This document shows, in pieces, positions 32,561-46,500 of a stretch of DNA of 64,000 nt. The first letter of the stretch is position 1, and each line of letters starts with the position of its first letter. The notes beneath the pieces are model-generated. The model did not search any database. It was not told where the DNA came from and saw only the letters and a list, made by a program, of their open reading frames with translations. Both the position numbers and the translations under genes were made by a program. Origin of the DNA: Symsagittifera roscoffensis (taxonomy: Eukaryota > Xenacoelomorpha > Acoela > Convolutidae); contig NC_087064.1 of NCBI RefSeq assembly GCF_963678635.1, positions 1,115,926-1,179,925 on the forward strand, read 5' to 3'.

Positions 32561-35519
32561 GAGACTCCAAGGTAGGCCGGACCTCTGTCTAGGTTCAGGA
32601 TAACCAGAATGGTCCACATATTCCCCATACTCAAACTCACCAGACACTCCAAGGTAGGCCAGACCTCTGTCTATGTTGAGGATAGCCAGACTGGTCCGCA
32701 TAGTCCCCATTCTCAAACTCACCGGACACTCCAAGCTAAACCAGACCTCTGTCTATGTTGAGGAGAACCAGACTGGTCCGCATATTGCCAATTGTCAAAT
32801 TCACCAGACACTCCAAGGTAGGCCAAATCTCTGTCTATGCAGAGGATAACCAGACTGGTCCGCATATTCCCCATTCTCAAACTCACCAGACACCCCAAGG
32901 TAGGTCAGTACTCTGTCTATGTTGAGGATAAACAGAATGGTCCGCATATTCCCCATTCTCAAACTCACCAGACACTCCAAGGTAGGCCAGACTTCTCTCT
33001 ACGTTGAGGATAACAAGAGTGGTCCGCATATTCCCCATTCTCAAACTCACCAGACACCCCAGGGTAGGCCAGACCTCTGTCTATGTTGAGAATAAACAGA
33101 ATGGTCCACATGTTCCACATTCTCAAACTCACCAGACACCACAAGGTAGGACAGACTTCTGTCTATGCTGAGGATAACCAGACTGGTCCGCATATTCCCC
33201 ATTCTGAAACTCACCAGACACTCCGAGATAGGCCGGACCTATGTCTATGTTAAGGATAACCAGACTGACCCGCATATAACCCATACTCAAACACACCAGA
33301 GACTCCAAGGTAGGCCGGACCTCTGTCTAGGTTCAGGATAACCAGAATGGTCCACATATTCCCCATACTCAAACTCACCAGACACTCCAAGGTAGGCCAG
33401 ACATCTGTCTATGTTGAGGATAGCCAGACTGTTCCGCATCGTCCCATTCTCAAACTCACCTGACACTCCAAGCTAAGCCAGACCTCTGTCTATGTTGAGG
33501 AGAACCAGAATGGTCCGCATATTCCCAATTCTCAAACTCACCAGACATTCCAAGGTAGGCCAAATCTCTGTCTATGCTGAGGACAACCAGACTGGTCCAC
33601 ATATTCCCCATTCTCGAACACACCAAACACTCCAATGCAGGCCAGACCTCTGTCTATGTTGAGAATAGCCAGACTGGCCGCATAGTCCCCTATCTCAAAC
33701 TCACCGGACAATCCAAGGTAAGTCAGACTTCTGTCTATGTTGAGGAGAACCAGACTGGTCCGCATATTCCCCATTCTCAAAATCACCGTACACTTCAGGG
33801 TAGGCCAGACTTCTGTCTATGTTGAGGATAACCAGACTGGTCCGCATATTCCCTATTCTCGAACACACCAGACACTCCAAGGTAGGCCAGACCTCTGTCT
33901 ATGTTGAGAATAGCCAGACTGGCCGCATAGTCCCCTATCTCAAACTCACCGGACAATCCAAGGTAAGCCAGACTTCTGTCTATGTTGAGGAGAACCAGAC
34001 TGGTCCGCATATTCCCCATTCTCAAACTCACCTTACACTTCAGGGTAGACCAGACTTCTGTCTATGTTGAGGATAACCAGACTGGTCCGCGTATTCCCTA
34101 TTCTCGAACACACCAGACACTCCACGGTAGGCCAGACCTCTCTCTATGTTGAGGATAGCCAGACTGGTCCGCATATTCCCTATTCTCGAACACACCAGAC
34201 ACTCCAAGGTAGGCCAGACCTCTGTCTAGGTTGAGGAGAACCAGACTGGTCCGCATATTCCCCATTCTCAAACCCACCGGACACTCCAAGCTAAGCCAGA
34301 CCTCTGTCTATGCTGAGGAGAACCAGACTGGTCCGCATAATCCCAATTCTCAAACTCACCAGACACTCCAAGGTAGGCCAAATCTCTGTCAATGCTGAGG
34401 ATAACCAGACTGGTCCGCATATTGCCCATTCTCAATCTCACCAGACACTCCAAAGTAGGCCAGACCTCTGTCTATGTTGAGGATAGCCAGACTGACCGCA
34501 TAGTCCCCTATCTCAAACTCACCGGACACTTCAGGGTAGGCCAGACTTCTGTCTGTGTTGAGGATAACCAGACTGGTCCGCATATTCCCCATTCTCGAAC
34601 ACATCAGACACTCCAAGGCAGGCCAGACCTCTGTCTAGGTTGAGGAGAACCAGACTGGTCCGCATATTCCCCATTCTCAAACTCACCAGACACTCAAACT
34701 CACAAGACACTCCACGGTAGGCCAGACCTCTGTCTATGTTGAGGATAGCCAGACTGGTCCGCATATTCCCCATTCTCGAACACATCAGACACTCCAAGGT
34801 AGGCCAAACCTCTGTCTAGGTTGAGGAGAACCAGACTGGTCCGCATATTCCCCATTCTCAAACCCACCAGACACTCCAAATTAGGCCAAACCTCTGTCGA
34901 TGTTGAGGTTAACCAGACTGGTCCGCATATTCCCCATTCTCGAACACACCAGACACTCCAATGTAGGCTAGACCTCTGTCTATATTGAGGATAGCCAGAC
35001 TGTCCGCATAGTCCCCATTCTCAAACTCACCGGACACTCCAAGGTAGGCCAGACCTCTGTCTATGTTGAGGAGAACCAGACTGGTCCGCATGTAACCCAT
35101 ACTCAAACTCATCAGACACTCCAAGGTAGGCCAGATTTTTTTTCTATCTTGAAGATAACCAGACTGGTCCTCAAATACTCCATACTCAAAGTCCACAGAC
35201 ACTCGAAGTTAGACCAGACCTCTTTCTTTTTTGTGGATAACCAGACTGGTCCGCGTATTGACAATTATCGAACTCACCAGACACTCCAAGGTGGACCAGA
35301 CCTCTGACTATGTTGAGGATAAGCAGACTGGTCCGCTCATTTCCCATAATCAAACTCACCAGACAATCCACGGTAGGCCAGACCAATGTCTACGTTAAGG
35401 ATAACCAGACTGGTCCGCAATTTCCCATTCTCACACTCACCAGACACTCCAAGGTAGGCCAGACCTCTGTATATGTTGAGGATAACCAGACTGGTCCACA
35501 TATACCCCATACTTAAACT

Positions 35520-38500
35520 CACCGGACACTCAAAGATAGGCTAGAACTCTGTCTATGTTGAGGATAACCAGACTGATCTGCATATTCCCCCTTCTCAAAC
35601 TCACCAGACACATCTGAGTAGCCAGACCTATGGCTATGTTAAGGATAACCAGACAGGGCCGCATATTCTCCAATCTCAAATTCATCGGACACTTAAGGGT
35701 AGACCAGACCTCTGTCTATGTTGAGAATAACCAGACTGTCCGCATAATACCCATTCTCAAAATCACCCGACACTCTCCAATGTATGCCAGACCTCGGTAT
35801 TTGTTTAAGATAAGCAGACTGGTCCGCATATAACCCATATCATATTCAAAATCACCAGACACTCCAAGGCAGGCCAGACCTCTGTCTATAATGCGGATAA
35901 CCAGATCGGTCCGGATATACCACATACTTAAACTCACCGACACTCCAAGATAGGCTAGACCTCTGTCTATGTTGAGGATAACCAGACTGATCCGCATATT
36001 CCCCATTCTCAGACTCACCAGACACACTAAGGTAGCCAGACCTATGTCTATGTAAAGGATAACCAGACTCGGCCGCAAGTTCTCCAATCTCAAACTCATC
36101 GGACACTTAAGGGTAGGCAAGACCTCTGTATATGTTGAGGATAACCAGACTGGTCCGCATAATCCCCATTCTCAAAATCACCAGACACTCTCCAATGTAT
36201 GCCAGACCTCTGTTTGTGTTTAGGACAAGCAGACTGGTCCACATATAAAGAGCAGACTGGTCCATATATAACCCATTCTCAACTCACCAGACACTCCAAG
36301 GTAGGCCAGACCTCTGTCTATGTTGAGGATAGCCAGACTGGTCCGCATAGTCCCCATTCTCAAACTCACCAGACACACCAGGGTAGCCAGACCTATGTCT
36401 ATGTTAAGGACAACCAGACTGGTCCGCAAATTCTCCATTCTCAAACTCATCGGACACTTAAGGGTGGGCCAGACCTCTGTCTATGTTGAGGATAACCAGA
36501 CTGGTCCGCATATACTCCATATTTAAACTCACCAGACACTCCAACGTAGCCAGACCTATGTCTATGTTGAGGATAACCAGACTGATCCGCATATTCCCCA
36601 TTTTCAAACTCACCAGACACACCAGGGTAGCCGGACCTATGTCTATGTTAAGGACAACCAGACTGGTCCGCAAGTTCTCCATTCTCAAACTCATCGGACA
36701 CTTAAGGGTAGGCAAGACCTCTGTATATGTTGAGGATAACCAGACTGGTCCGCATAATACCCATTCTCAAAATCACCAGACACTATCCAATGTATGCCAG
36801 ACCTCTGTATTTGTTTAGTATAAGCAGACTGGTCCGCATATAACCCATATTCAAAATCACCAGACACTCCAAGGCAGGCCAGACCTCTGTCTATAATGAG
36901 GATAACCAGACCGGTCCGCATATATCATATACTTAAACTCACCGGACACTCAAAGATAGGCTAGACCTCTGCCTATGTTGAGGATAACCAGGCTGATCCG
37001 CATATTCCCCATTCTCAAACTCACCAGAAACACCAGGGTAGCCAGACCTATGTCTATGTTGAGGATAACCAGACTGGTCCGCAAGTTCTCCATTCTCAAA
37101 CTCATCGGACACTTAAGGGTAGGCAAGACCTCTGTATATGTTGAGGGTAACCAGACTGGTCCGCTTAATCCCCATTCTCAAAATCACCAGACACTCTCCA
37201 ATGTATGCCAGACCTCTGTATTTGTTTAGAATAAGCAGACTGGTCCGCATATAACCCATATTCAAAATCACCAGACACTCCAAGGCAGGCCAGACCTCTG
37301 TCTATAAAGAGGATAACCAGACCGGTCCGCATATACCCCATACTTAAACTCACCGGACACTCAAAGATAGGCTAGAACTCTGTCTATGTTGAGGATAACC
37401 AGACTGATCTGCATATTCCCCCTTCTCAAACTCACCAGACACATCTGAGTAGCCAGACCTATGGCTATGTTAAGGATAACCAGACAGGGCCGCACATTCT
37501 CCAATCTCAAATTCATCGGACACTTAAGGGTAGACCAGACCTCTGTCTATGTTGAGGATAACCAGACTGTCCGCATAATACCCATTCTCAAAATCACCCG
37601 ACACTCTCCAATGTATGCCAGACCTCGGTATTTGTTTAAGATAAGCAGGTTGGTCCGCATATAACCCATATCATATTCAAAATCACCAGACACTCCAAGG
37701 CAGGCCAGACCTCTGTCTATAATGCGGATAACCAGATCGGTCCGGATATACCACATACTTAAACTCACCGACACTCCAAGATAGGCTAGACCTCTGTCTA
37801 TGTTGAGGATAACCAGACTGATCCGCATATTCCCCATTCTCAAACTCACCAGACACACTAAGGTAGCCAGACCTATGTCTATGTAAAGGATAACCAGACT
37901 CGGCCGCAAGTTCTCCAATCTCAAACTCATCGGACACTTAAGGGTGGGCAAGACCTCTGTATATGTTGAGGATAACCAGACTGGTCCGCATAATCCCCAT
38001 TCTCAAAATCACCAGACACTCTCCAATGTATGCCAGACCTCTGTTTGTGTTTAGGACAAGCAGACTGGTCCACATATAACAAGCAGACTGGTCCATATAT
38101 AACCCATTCTCAACTCACCAGACACTCCAAGGTAGGCCAGACCTCTGTCTATGTTGAGGATAGCCAGACTGGTCCGCATAGTCCCCATTCTCAAACTCAC
38201 CAGACACACCAGGGTAGCCAGACCTATGTCTATGTTAAGGACAACCAGACTGGTCCGCAAATTCTCCATTCTCAAACTCATCGGACACTTAAGGGTGGGC
38301 CAGACCTCTGTCTATGTTGAGGATAACCAGACTGGTCCGCATATACTCCATATTTAAACTCACCAGACACTCCAACGTAGCCAGACCTATGTCTATGTTG
38401 AGGATAACCAGACTGATCCGCATATTCCCCATTTTCAAACTCACCAGACACACCAGGGTAGCCGGACCTATGTCTATGTTAAGGACAACCAGACTGGTCC

Positions 38501-39110
38501 GCAAGTTCTCCATTCTCAAACTCATCGGACACTTAAGGGTAGGCAAGACCTCTGTATATGTTGAGGATAACCAGACTGGTCCGCATAATACCCATTCTCA
38601 AAATCACCAGACACTATCCAATGTATGCCAGACCTCTGTATTTGTTTAGGATAAGCAGACTGGTCCGCATATAACCCATATTCAAAATCACCAGACACTC
38701 CAAGGCAGGCCAGACCTCTGTCTATAATGAGGATAACCAGACCGGTCCGCATATATCATATACTTAAACTCACCGGACACTCAAAGATAGGCTAGACCTC
38801 TGCCTATGTTGAGGATAACCAGGCTGATCCGCATATTCCCCATTCTCAAACTCACCAGACACACCAGGGTAATCAGACCTATGTATATGTTGAGGGTAAC
38901 CAGACTGGTCCGCTTAATCCCCATTCTCAAAATCACCAGACACTCTCCAATGTATGCCAGACCTCTGTATTTGTTTAGAATAAGCAGACTGGTCCGCATA
39001 TAACCCATATTCAAAATCACCAGACACTCCAAGGCAGGCCAGACCTCTGTCTATAAAGAGGATAACCAGACCGGTCCGCATATACCACATACTTAAACTC
39101 ACCGGACACT
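35520..39110 (+). repeat. Higher-order repeat: two 1,831-bp blocks (about 22 units), rich in 81-bp units
   Basis: Sequence from about 35520 recurs 1,831 bp later (35716 to 37547, 36199 to 38030, 36458 to 38289). Many units here read GTAGCCAGACC in place of GTAGGCCAGACC, a one-base loss giving 81-bp units and a period that is not a multiple of 82. The second block diverges from the first after about 38870. Confidence 0.88.
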
Positions 39111-40549
39111 CCAAGATAGGCTAGACCTCTGTCTATGTTTAGGATAACCAGACTGATCCGCATATTCCCCATTCTCAAACTCACCAGACACACCAGGGTA
39201 GCCAGACCTATGTCTATGTTAAGGATAACCAGACTGGTCCGCAAGTTCTCCATTCTCAAACTCACCAGAAACTCCAACGTAGGCCAGACTTGTGTCTATG
39301 TTAAGGATAACCAGACTGGTCCGCATATTACCCATTCTCAATTTCACCAGACACTCCAAGACTTGTGGCCAGACCTCTGTCTATGTTGAAGATAACCAGA
39401 CTTTTCCGCATAATGCCCATTCTCGAAATCAACAGACACTCTCCAATATAATCCAGAGCTCTGTTTTTGTTCAGGATAAGCAGGTTGGTCCGCATATAAC
39501 CCATGCTCAAAATCACCAGACACTCCAAGGTAGGCCAGACCTCTGTTTTTGTTTAGGACAAGCAGACTGGTCCACATATCTCCACTCTTTCTGTTTTGTG
39601 GATGACCAGACTGGTCCGCATATTGACAATTATCAAACTCACCAGACATTCCAAGGTAGGCCAGACCTCTGTCTATGTTGAGGATAATCTGACTGGTCCG
39701 CCTAAAACCCATAATCAAATTCAGCAGACCCTTCAAGGTAGGCCAGACCTCAGTCTATGCTGCGGATAACCAGACTGGTCCGCATATTCCCCATTCTCAA
39801 ACTCACCAGACACTCCAACGTAGGCCAGACTTGTGTCTATGTTAAGGATAACCAGACTGGTCAGCATATTACCCATTCTCAATTTCACCAGACACTCCAA
39901 GGTAGGCCAGACCTCTGTCTATGTTGAGGATAACCAGACTGGTCCGCATAATGCCCATTCTCGAAATCAACAGACACTCTCCAATGTAAACCAGACCTCT
40001 GTTTTTGTTCAGGATAAGCAGGTTGGTCCGCATATTCCCCATTCTCAAACTCACCAGACACTCCAACGTAGGCCAGACTTATGTCTATGTTAAGGATAAC
40101 TAGACTGGTCCGCATATTACCCATTTCTCAATTTCACCAGACACTCCAAGGTAGGCCGGACCTCTGTCTATGTTGAGGATAACCAGACTGGTCCGCATAA
40201 TGCCCATTCTCAAAATCAACAGACACTTCAGGGTAGGCCAGACTTTGTCTATGTTAAGAATAACCAGACAGGTCCGCATAATGCCCATTCTCAAAATCAA
40301 CAGACACTCTCCAATGTAAACCAGACCTCTGTTTTGTTCAGGATAAGCAGGTTGGTCCGCATATAACCAATGCTCAAAATCACCAGACACTCCAAGGTAG
40401 GCCAGACATCTGTCTATGTTTAGGTTAACCAGACTGGTCCGCATATACCCCATACTTAAACTCACCAGACACTCCAAGGTAGGCCAGACCTCTGTCTATG
40501 TTGAAGATAACCAGACTAGTCCGCAAATACCCCACACTCAAACTCACCA

Positions 40550-43500
40550 GACACTCGAAGGTAGGCCAGACCTCTTTCTGTTTTGTGGATAACCAGACTG
40601 GTCCGCATAATGACATTTATCAAACTCACCAGACACTCCAAGGTAGGCCAGACCTCTGTCTATGTTGAGGATAAGCAGAATGGTCCGCTTTTTCCCATAA
40701 TCAAACTCAACAGACATTTCAAGGTAGGCCAGACCTCTGTCTTTGATGAGGAGAACCAGACTGGTCAGCATATTCCCCATTCTCAAACTCACCGTACACT
40801 CCAGGGTATGCTAGACCTCTATCTATGTTGGAGATAAGCTGACTGGTCCGCATATTCCCCATTCACGAACTCACCTGACACTCCAAGAAAGGCCAGACCT
40901 CTGTTTATGTTTAGGATATCCTGACTGGTCCGCATGTAACCCACACTCAAACTCGACAGACACTCGAAGGTAGGCCAGACCTCTTTCTATTTTGTGGATA
41001 ACCAGACTGGTCCGCATATTGACAATTATCAAACTCACCAGACACTCCAAGGTAGGCCAGATCTCTGTCTATGTTGAGGATAAGCAGACTGGTCCGCCTA
41101 TATCCCATAATCAAACTCATTAGAGACTTCAAGGTAGGCCAGACCTCAGTCTGTATTGCGGATAACCAGACTGGTCCGCATTTTCCCCATTCTCAAGCTC
41201 ACCAGACACTCCAACGTAGGCCAGACTTGTGTCCATGTTAAGGGTAACCAGACTGGTCCGCATATTACCCATTCTCAATTTCACCAGACACTCCAAGGTA
41301 GGCCAGATCTCTGTCTATGTTGAGGATAACCAGACTGGTCCGCATAATGCCCATTCTCAAAATCAACAGACACTTCAGGGTAGGCCAGACTTTGACTATG
41401 TTGAGAATAACCAGACAGGTCCGCATAATGCCCATTCTCAAAATCAACAGACACTCTCCAATGTAAACCAGACCTCTGTTTTGTTCAGGATAAGCAGGTT
41501 GGTCCGCATATAACCCATGCTCAAAATCACCAGACACTCCAAGGTAGGCCAGACCTTTGTCTATGTTTAGGATAACGAGACTGGTCCGCATATACCCCAT
41601 ACTTAAACTCACCAGACACTCCAAGGTAGGCCAGACCTCTGTCTATGTTGAAGATAACCAGACTGGTCCGCAAATACCCCACACTCAAACTCACTAGACA
41701 CTCGAAGGTAGGCCAGACCTCTTTCTAATTTGTGGATAACCAGACTGGTCCTCATATTGACATTTATCAAACTCACCAGACACTCCAAGGTAGGCCAGAC
41801 CTCTGTCTTTGTTGAGGAGAACCAGACTGGTCAGCATATTCCCCATTCTCAAACTCACCGTACACTCCAGGGTATGCTAGACCTCTATCTATGTTGGAGA
41901 TAAGCTGACTGGTCCGCATATTCCCCATTCACGAACTCACCTGGCACTCCAAGAAAGGCCAGACCTCTGTTTATGTTTAGGATATCCTGACTGGTCCGCA
42001 TGTAACCCACACTCAAACTCGCCAGACACTCGAAGGTAGGCCAGACCTCTTTCTATTTTGTGGATAACCAGACTGGTCCGCATATTGACAATTATCAAAC
42101 TCACCAGACACTCCAAGGTAGGCCAGATCTCTGTCTATGTTGAGGATAAGCAGACTGGTCCGCCTATATCCCATAATCAAACTCATTAGAGACTTCAAGG
42201 TAGGCCAGACCTCAGTCTATATTGCGGATAACCAGACTGGTCCGCATTTTCCCCATTCTCAAGCTCACCAGACACTCCAACGTAGGCCAGACTTGTGTCC
42301 ATGTTAAGGGTAACCAGACTGGTCCGCATATTACCCATTCTCAATTTCACCAGACACTCCAAGGTAGGCCAGATCTCTGTCTATGTTGAGGATAACCAGA
42401 CTGGTCCGCATAATGCCCATTCTCAAAATCAACAGACACTTCAGGGTAGGCCAGACTTTGTCTATGTTGAGAATAACCAGACAGGTCCGCATAATGCCCA
42501 TTCTCAAAATCAACAGACACTCTCCAATGTAAACCAGACCTCTGTTTTGTTCAGGATAAGCAGGTTGGTCCGCATATAACCCATGCTCAAAATCACCAGA
42601 CACTCCAAGGTAGGCCAGACCTCTGTCTATGTTGAGGATAAGCAGAATGGTCCGCTTTTTCCCATAATTAAACTCAACAGACATTTCAAGGTAGGCCAGA
42701 CCTCTGTCTTTGATGAGGAGAACCAGACTGGTCAGCATATTCCCCATTCTCAAACTCACCGTACACTCCAGGGTATGCTAGACCTCTATCTATGTTGGAG
42801 ATAAGCTGACTGGTCCGCAAATACCCCACACTCAAACTCACCAGACACTCGAAGGTAGGCCAGACCTCTTTCTGTTTTGTGGATAACCAGACTGGTCCGC
42901 ATATTGACATTTATCAAACTCACCAGACACTCCAAGGTAGGCCAGACCTCTGTCTATGTTGAGGATAAGCAGAATGGTCCGCTTTTTCCCATAATCAAAC
43001 TCAACAGACATTTCAAGGTAGGCCAGACCTCTGTCTTTGATGAGGAGAACCAGACTGGTCAGCATATTCCCCATTCTCAAACTCACCGTACACTCCAGGG
43101 TATGCTAGACCTCTATCTATGTTGGAGATAAGCTGACTGGTCCGCATATTCCCCATTCACGAACTCACCTGACACTCCAAGAAAGGCCAGACCTCTGTTT
43201 ATGTTTAGGATATCCTGACTGGTCCGCATGTAACCCACACTCAAACTCGCCAGACACTCGAAGGTAGGCCAGACCTCTTTCTATTTTGTGGATAACCAGA
43301 CTGGTCCGCATATTGACAATTATCAAACTCACCAGACACTCCAAGGTAGGCCAGATCTCTGTCTATGTTGAGGATAAGCAGACTGGTCCGCCTATATCCC
43401 ATAATCAAACTCATTAGAGACTTCAAGGTAGGCCAGACCTCAGTCTATATTGCGGATAACCAGACTGGTCCGCATTTTCCCCATTCTCAAGCTCACCAGA

Positions 43501-46500
43501 CACTCCAACGTAGGCCAGACTTGTGTCCATGTTAAGGGTAACCAGACTGGTCCGCATATTACCCATTCTCAATTTCACCAGACACTCCAAGGTAGGCCAG
43601 ATCTCTGTCTATGTTGAGGATAACCAGACTGGTCCGCATAATGCCCATTCTCAAAATCAACAGACACTTCAGGGTAGGCCAGACTTTGTCTATGTTGAGA
43701 ATAACCAGACAGGTACGCATAATGCCCATTCTCAAAATCAACAGACACTCTCCAATGTAAACCAGACCTCTGTTTTGTTCAGGATAAGCAGGTTGGTCCG
43801 CATATAACCCATGCTCAAAATCACCAGACACTCCAAGGTAGGCCAGACCTCTGTCTATGTTTAGGATAACGAGACTGGTCCGCATATACCCCATACTTAA
43901 ACTCACCAGACACTCCAAGGTAGGCCAGACCTCTGTCTATGTTGAAGATAACCAGACTGGTCCGCAAATACCCCACACTCAAACTCACTAGACACTCGAA
44001 GGTAGGCCAGACCTCTTTCTAATTTGTGGATAACCAGACTGGTCCTCATATTGACATTTATCAAACTCACCAGACACTCCAAGGTAGGCCAGACCTCTGT
44101 CTTTGTTGAGGAGAACCAGACTGGTCAGCATATTCCCCATTCTCAAACTCACCGTACACTCCAGGGTATGCTAGACCTCTATCTATGTTGGAGATAAGCT
44201 GACTGGTCCGCATATTCCCCATTCACGAACTCACCTGGCACTCCAAGAAAGGCCAGACCTCTGTTTATGTTTAGGATATCCTGACTGGTCCGCATGTAAC
44301 CCACACTCAAACTCGCCAGACACTCGAAGGTAGGCCAGACCTCTTTCTATTTTGTGGATAACCAGACTGGTCCGCATATTGACAATTATCAAACTCACCA
44401 GACACTCCAAGGTAGGCCAGATCTCTGTCTATGTTGAGGATAAGCAGACTGGTCCGCCTATACCCCATAATCAAACTCATTAGAGACCTCAAGGTAGGCC
44501 AGACCTCAGTCTATATTGCGGATAACCAGACTGGTCCGCATTTTCCCCATTCTCAAGCTCACCAGACACTCCAACGTAGGCCAGACTTGTGTCCATGTTA
44601 AGGGTAACCAGACTGGTCCGCATATTACCCATTCTCAATTTCACCAGACACTCCAAGGTAGGCCAGATCTCTGTCTATGTTGAGGATAACCAGACTGGTC
44701 CGCATAATGCCCATTCTCAAAATCAACAGACACTTCAGGGTAGGCCAGACTTTGTCTATGTTGAGAATAACCAGACAGGTCCGCATAATGCCCATTCTCA
44801 AAATCAACAGACACTCTCCAATGTAAACCAGACCTTTGTTTTGTTCAGGATAAGCAGGTTGGTCCGCATATAACCCATGCTCAAAATCACCAGACACTCC
44901 AAGGTAGGCCAGACCTCTGTCTATGTTGAGGATAAGCAGAATGGTCCGCTTTTTCCCATAATCAAACTCAACAGACATTTCAAGGTAGGCCAGACCTCTG
45001 TCTTTGATGAGGAGAACCAGACTGGTCAGCATATTCCCCATTCTCAAACTCACCGTACACTCCAGGGTATGCTAGACCTCTATCTATGTTGGAGATAAGC
45101 TGACTGGTCCGCAAATACCCCACACTCAAACTCACTAGACACTCGAAGGTAGGCCAGACCTCTTTCTAATTTGTGGATAACCAGACTGGTCCTCATATTG
45201 ACATTTATCAAACTCACCAGACACTCCAAGGTAGGCCAGACCTCTGTCTTTGTTGAGGAGAACCAGACTGGTCAGCATATTCCCCATTCTCAAACTCACC
45301 GTACACTCCAGGGTATGCTAGACCTCTATCTATGTTGGAGATAAGCTGACTGGTCCGCATATTCCCCATTCACGAACTCACCTGGCACTCCAAGAAAGGC
45401 CAGACCTCTGTTTATGTTTAGGATATCCTGACTGGTCCGCAAATACCCCACACTCAAACTCACCAGACACTCGAAGGTAGGCCAGACCTCTTTCTGTTTT
45501 GTGGATAACCAGACTGGTCCGCATATTGACATTTATCAAACTCACCAGACACTCCAACGTAGGCCAGACTTGTGTCCATGTTAAGGGTAACCAGACTGGT
45601 CCGCATATTACCCATTCTCAATTTCACCAGACACTCCAAGGTAGGCCAGATCTCTGTCTATGTTGAGGATAACCAGACTGGTCCGCATAATGCCCATTCT
45701 CAAAATCAACAGACACTTCAGGGTAGGCCAGACTTTGTCTATGTTGAGAATAACCAGACAGGTCCGCATAATGCCCATTCTCAAAATCAACAGACACTCT
45801 CCAATGTAAACCAGACCTCTGTTTTGTTCAGGATAAGCAGGTTGGTCCGCATATAACCCATGCTCAAAATCACCAGACACTCCAAGGTAGGCCAGACCTC
45901 TGTCTATGTTGAGCATAAGCAGAATGGTCCGCTTTTTCCCATAATCAAACTCAACAGACATTTCAAGGTACGCCAGACCTCTGTCTTTGATGAGGAGAAC
46001 CAGACTGGTCAGCATATTCCCCATTCTCAAACTCACCGTACACTCCAGGGTATGCTAGACCTCTATCTATGTTGGAGATAAGCTGACTGGTCCGCAAATA
46101 CCCCACACTCAAACTCACCAGACACTCGAAGGTAGGCCAGACCTCTTTCTGTTTTGTGGATAACCAGACTGGTCCGCATATTGACATTTATCAAACTCAC
46201 CAGACACTCCAAGGTAGGCCAGACCTCTGTCTATGTTGAGGATAAGCAGAATGGTCCGCTTTTTCCCATAATCAAACTCAACAGACATTTCAAGGTAGGC
46301 CAGACCTCTGTCTTTGATGAGGAGAACCAGACTGGTCAGCATATTCCCCATTCTCAAACTCACCGTACACTCCAGGGTATGCTAGACCTCTATCTATGTT
46401 GGAGATAAGCTGACTGGTCCGCATATTCCCCATTCACGAACTCACCTGACACTCCAAGAAAGGCCAGACCTTTGTTTATGTTTAGGATATCCTGACTGGT

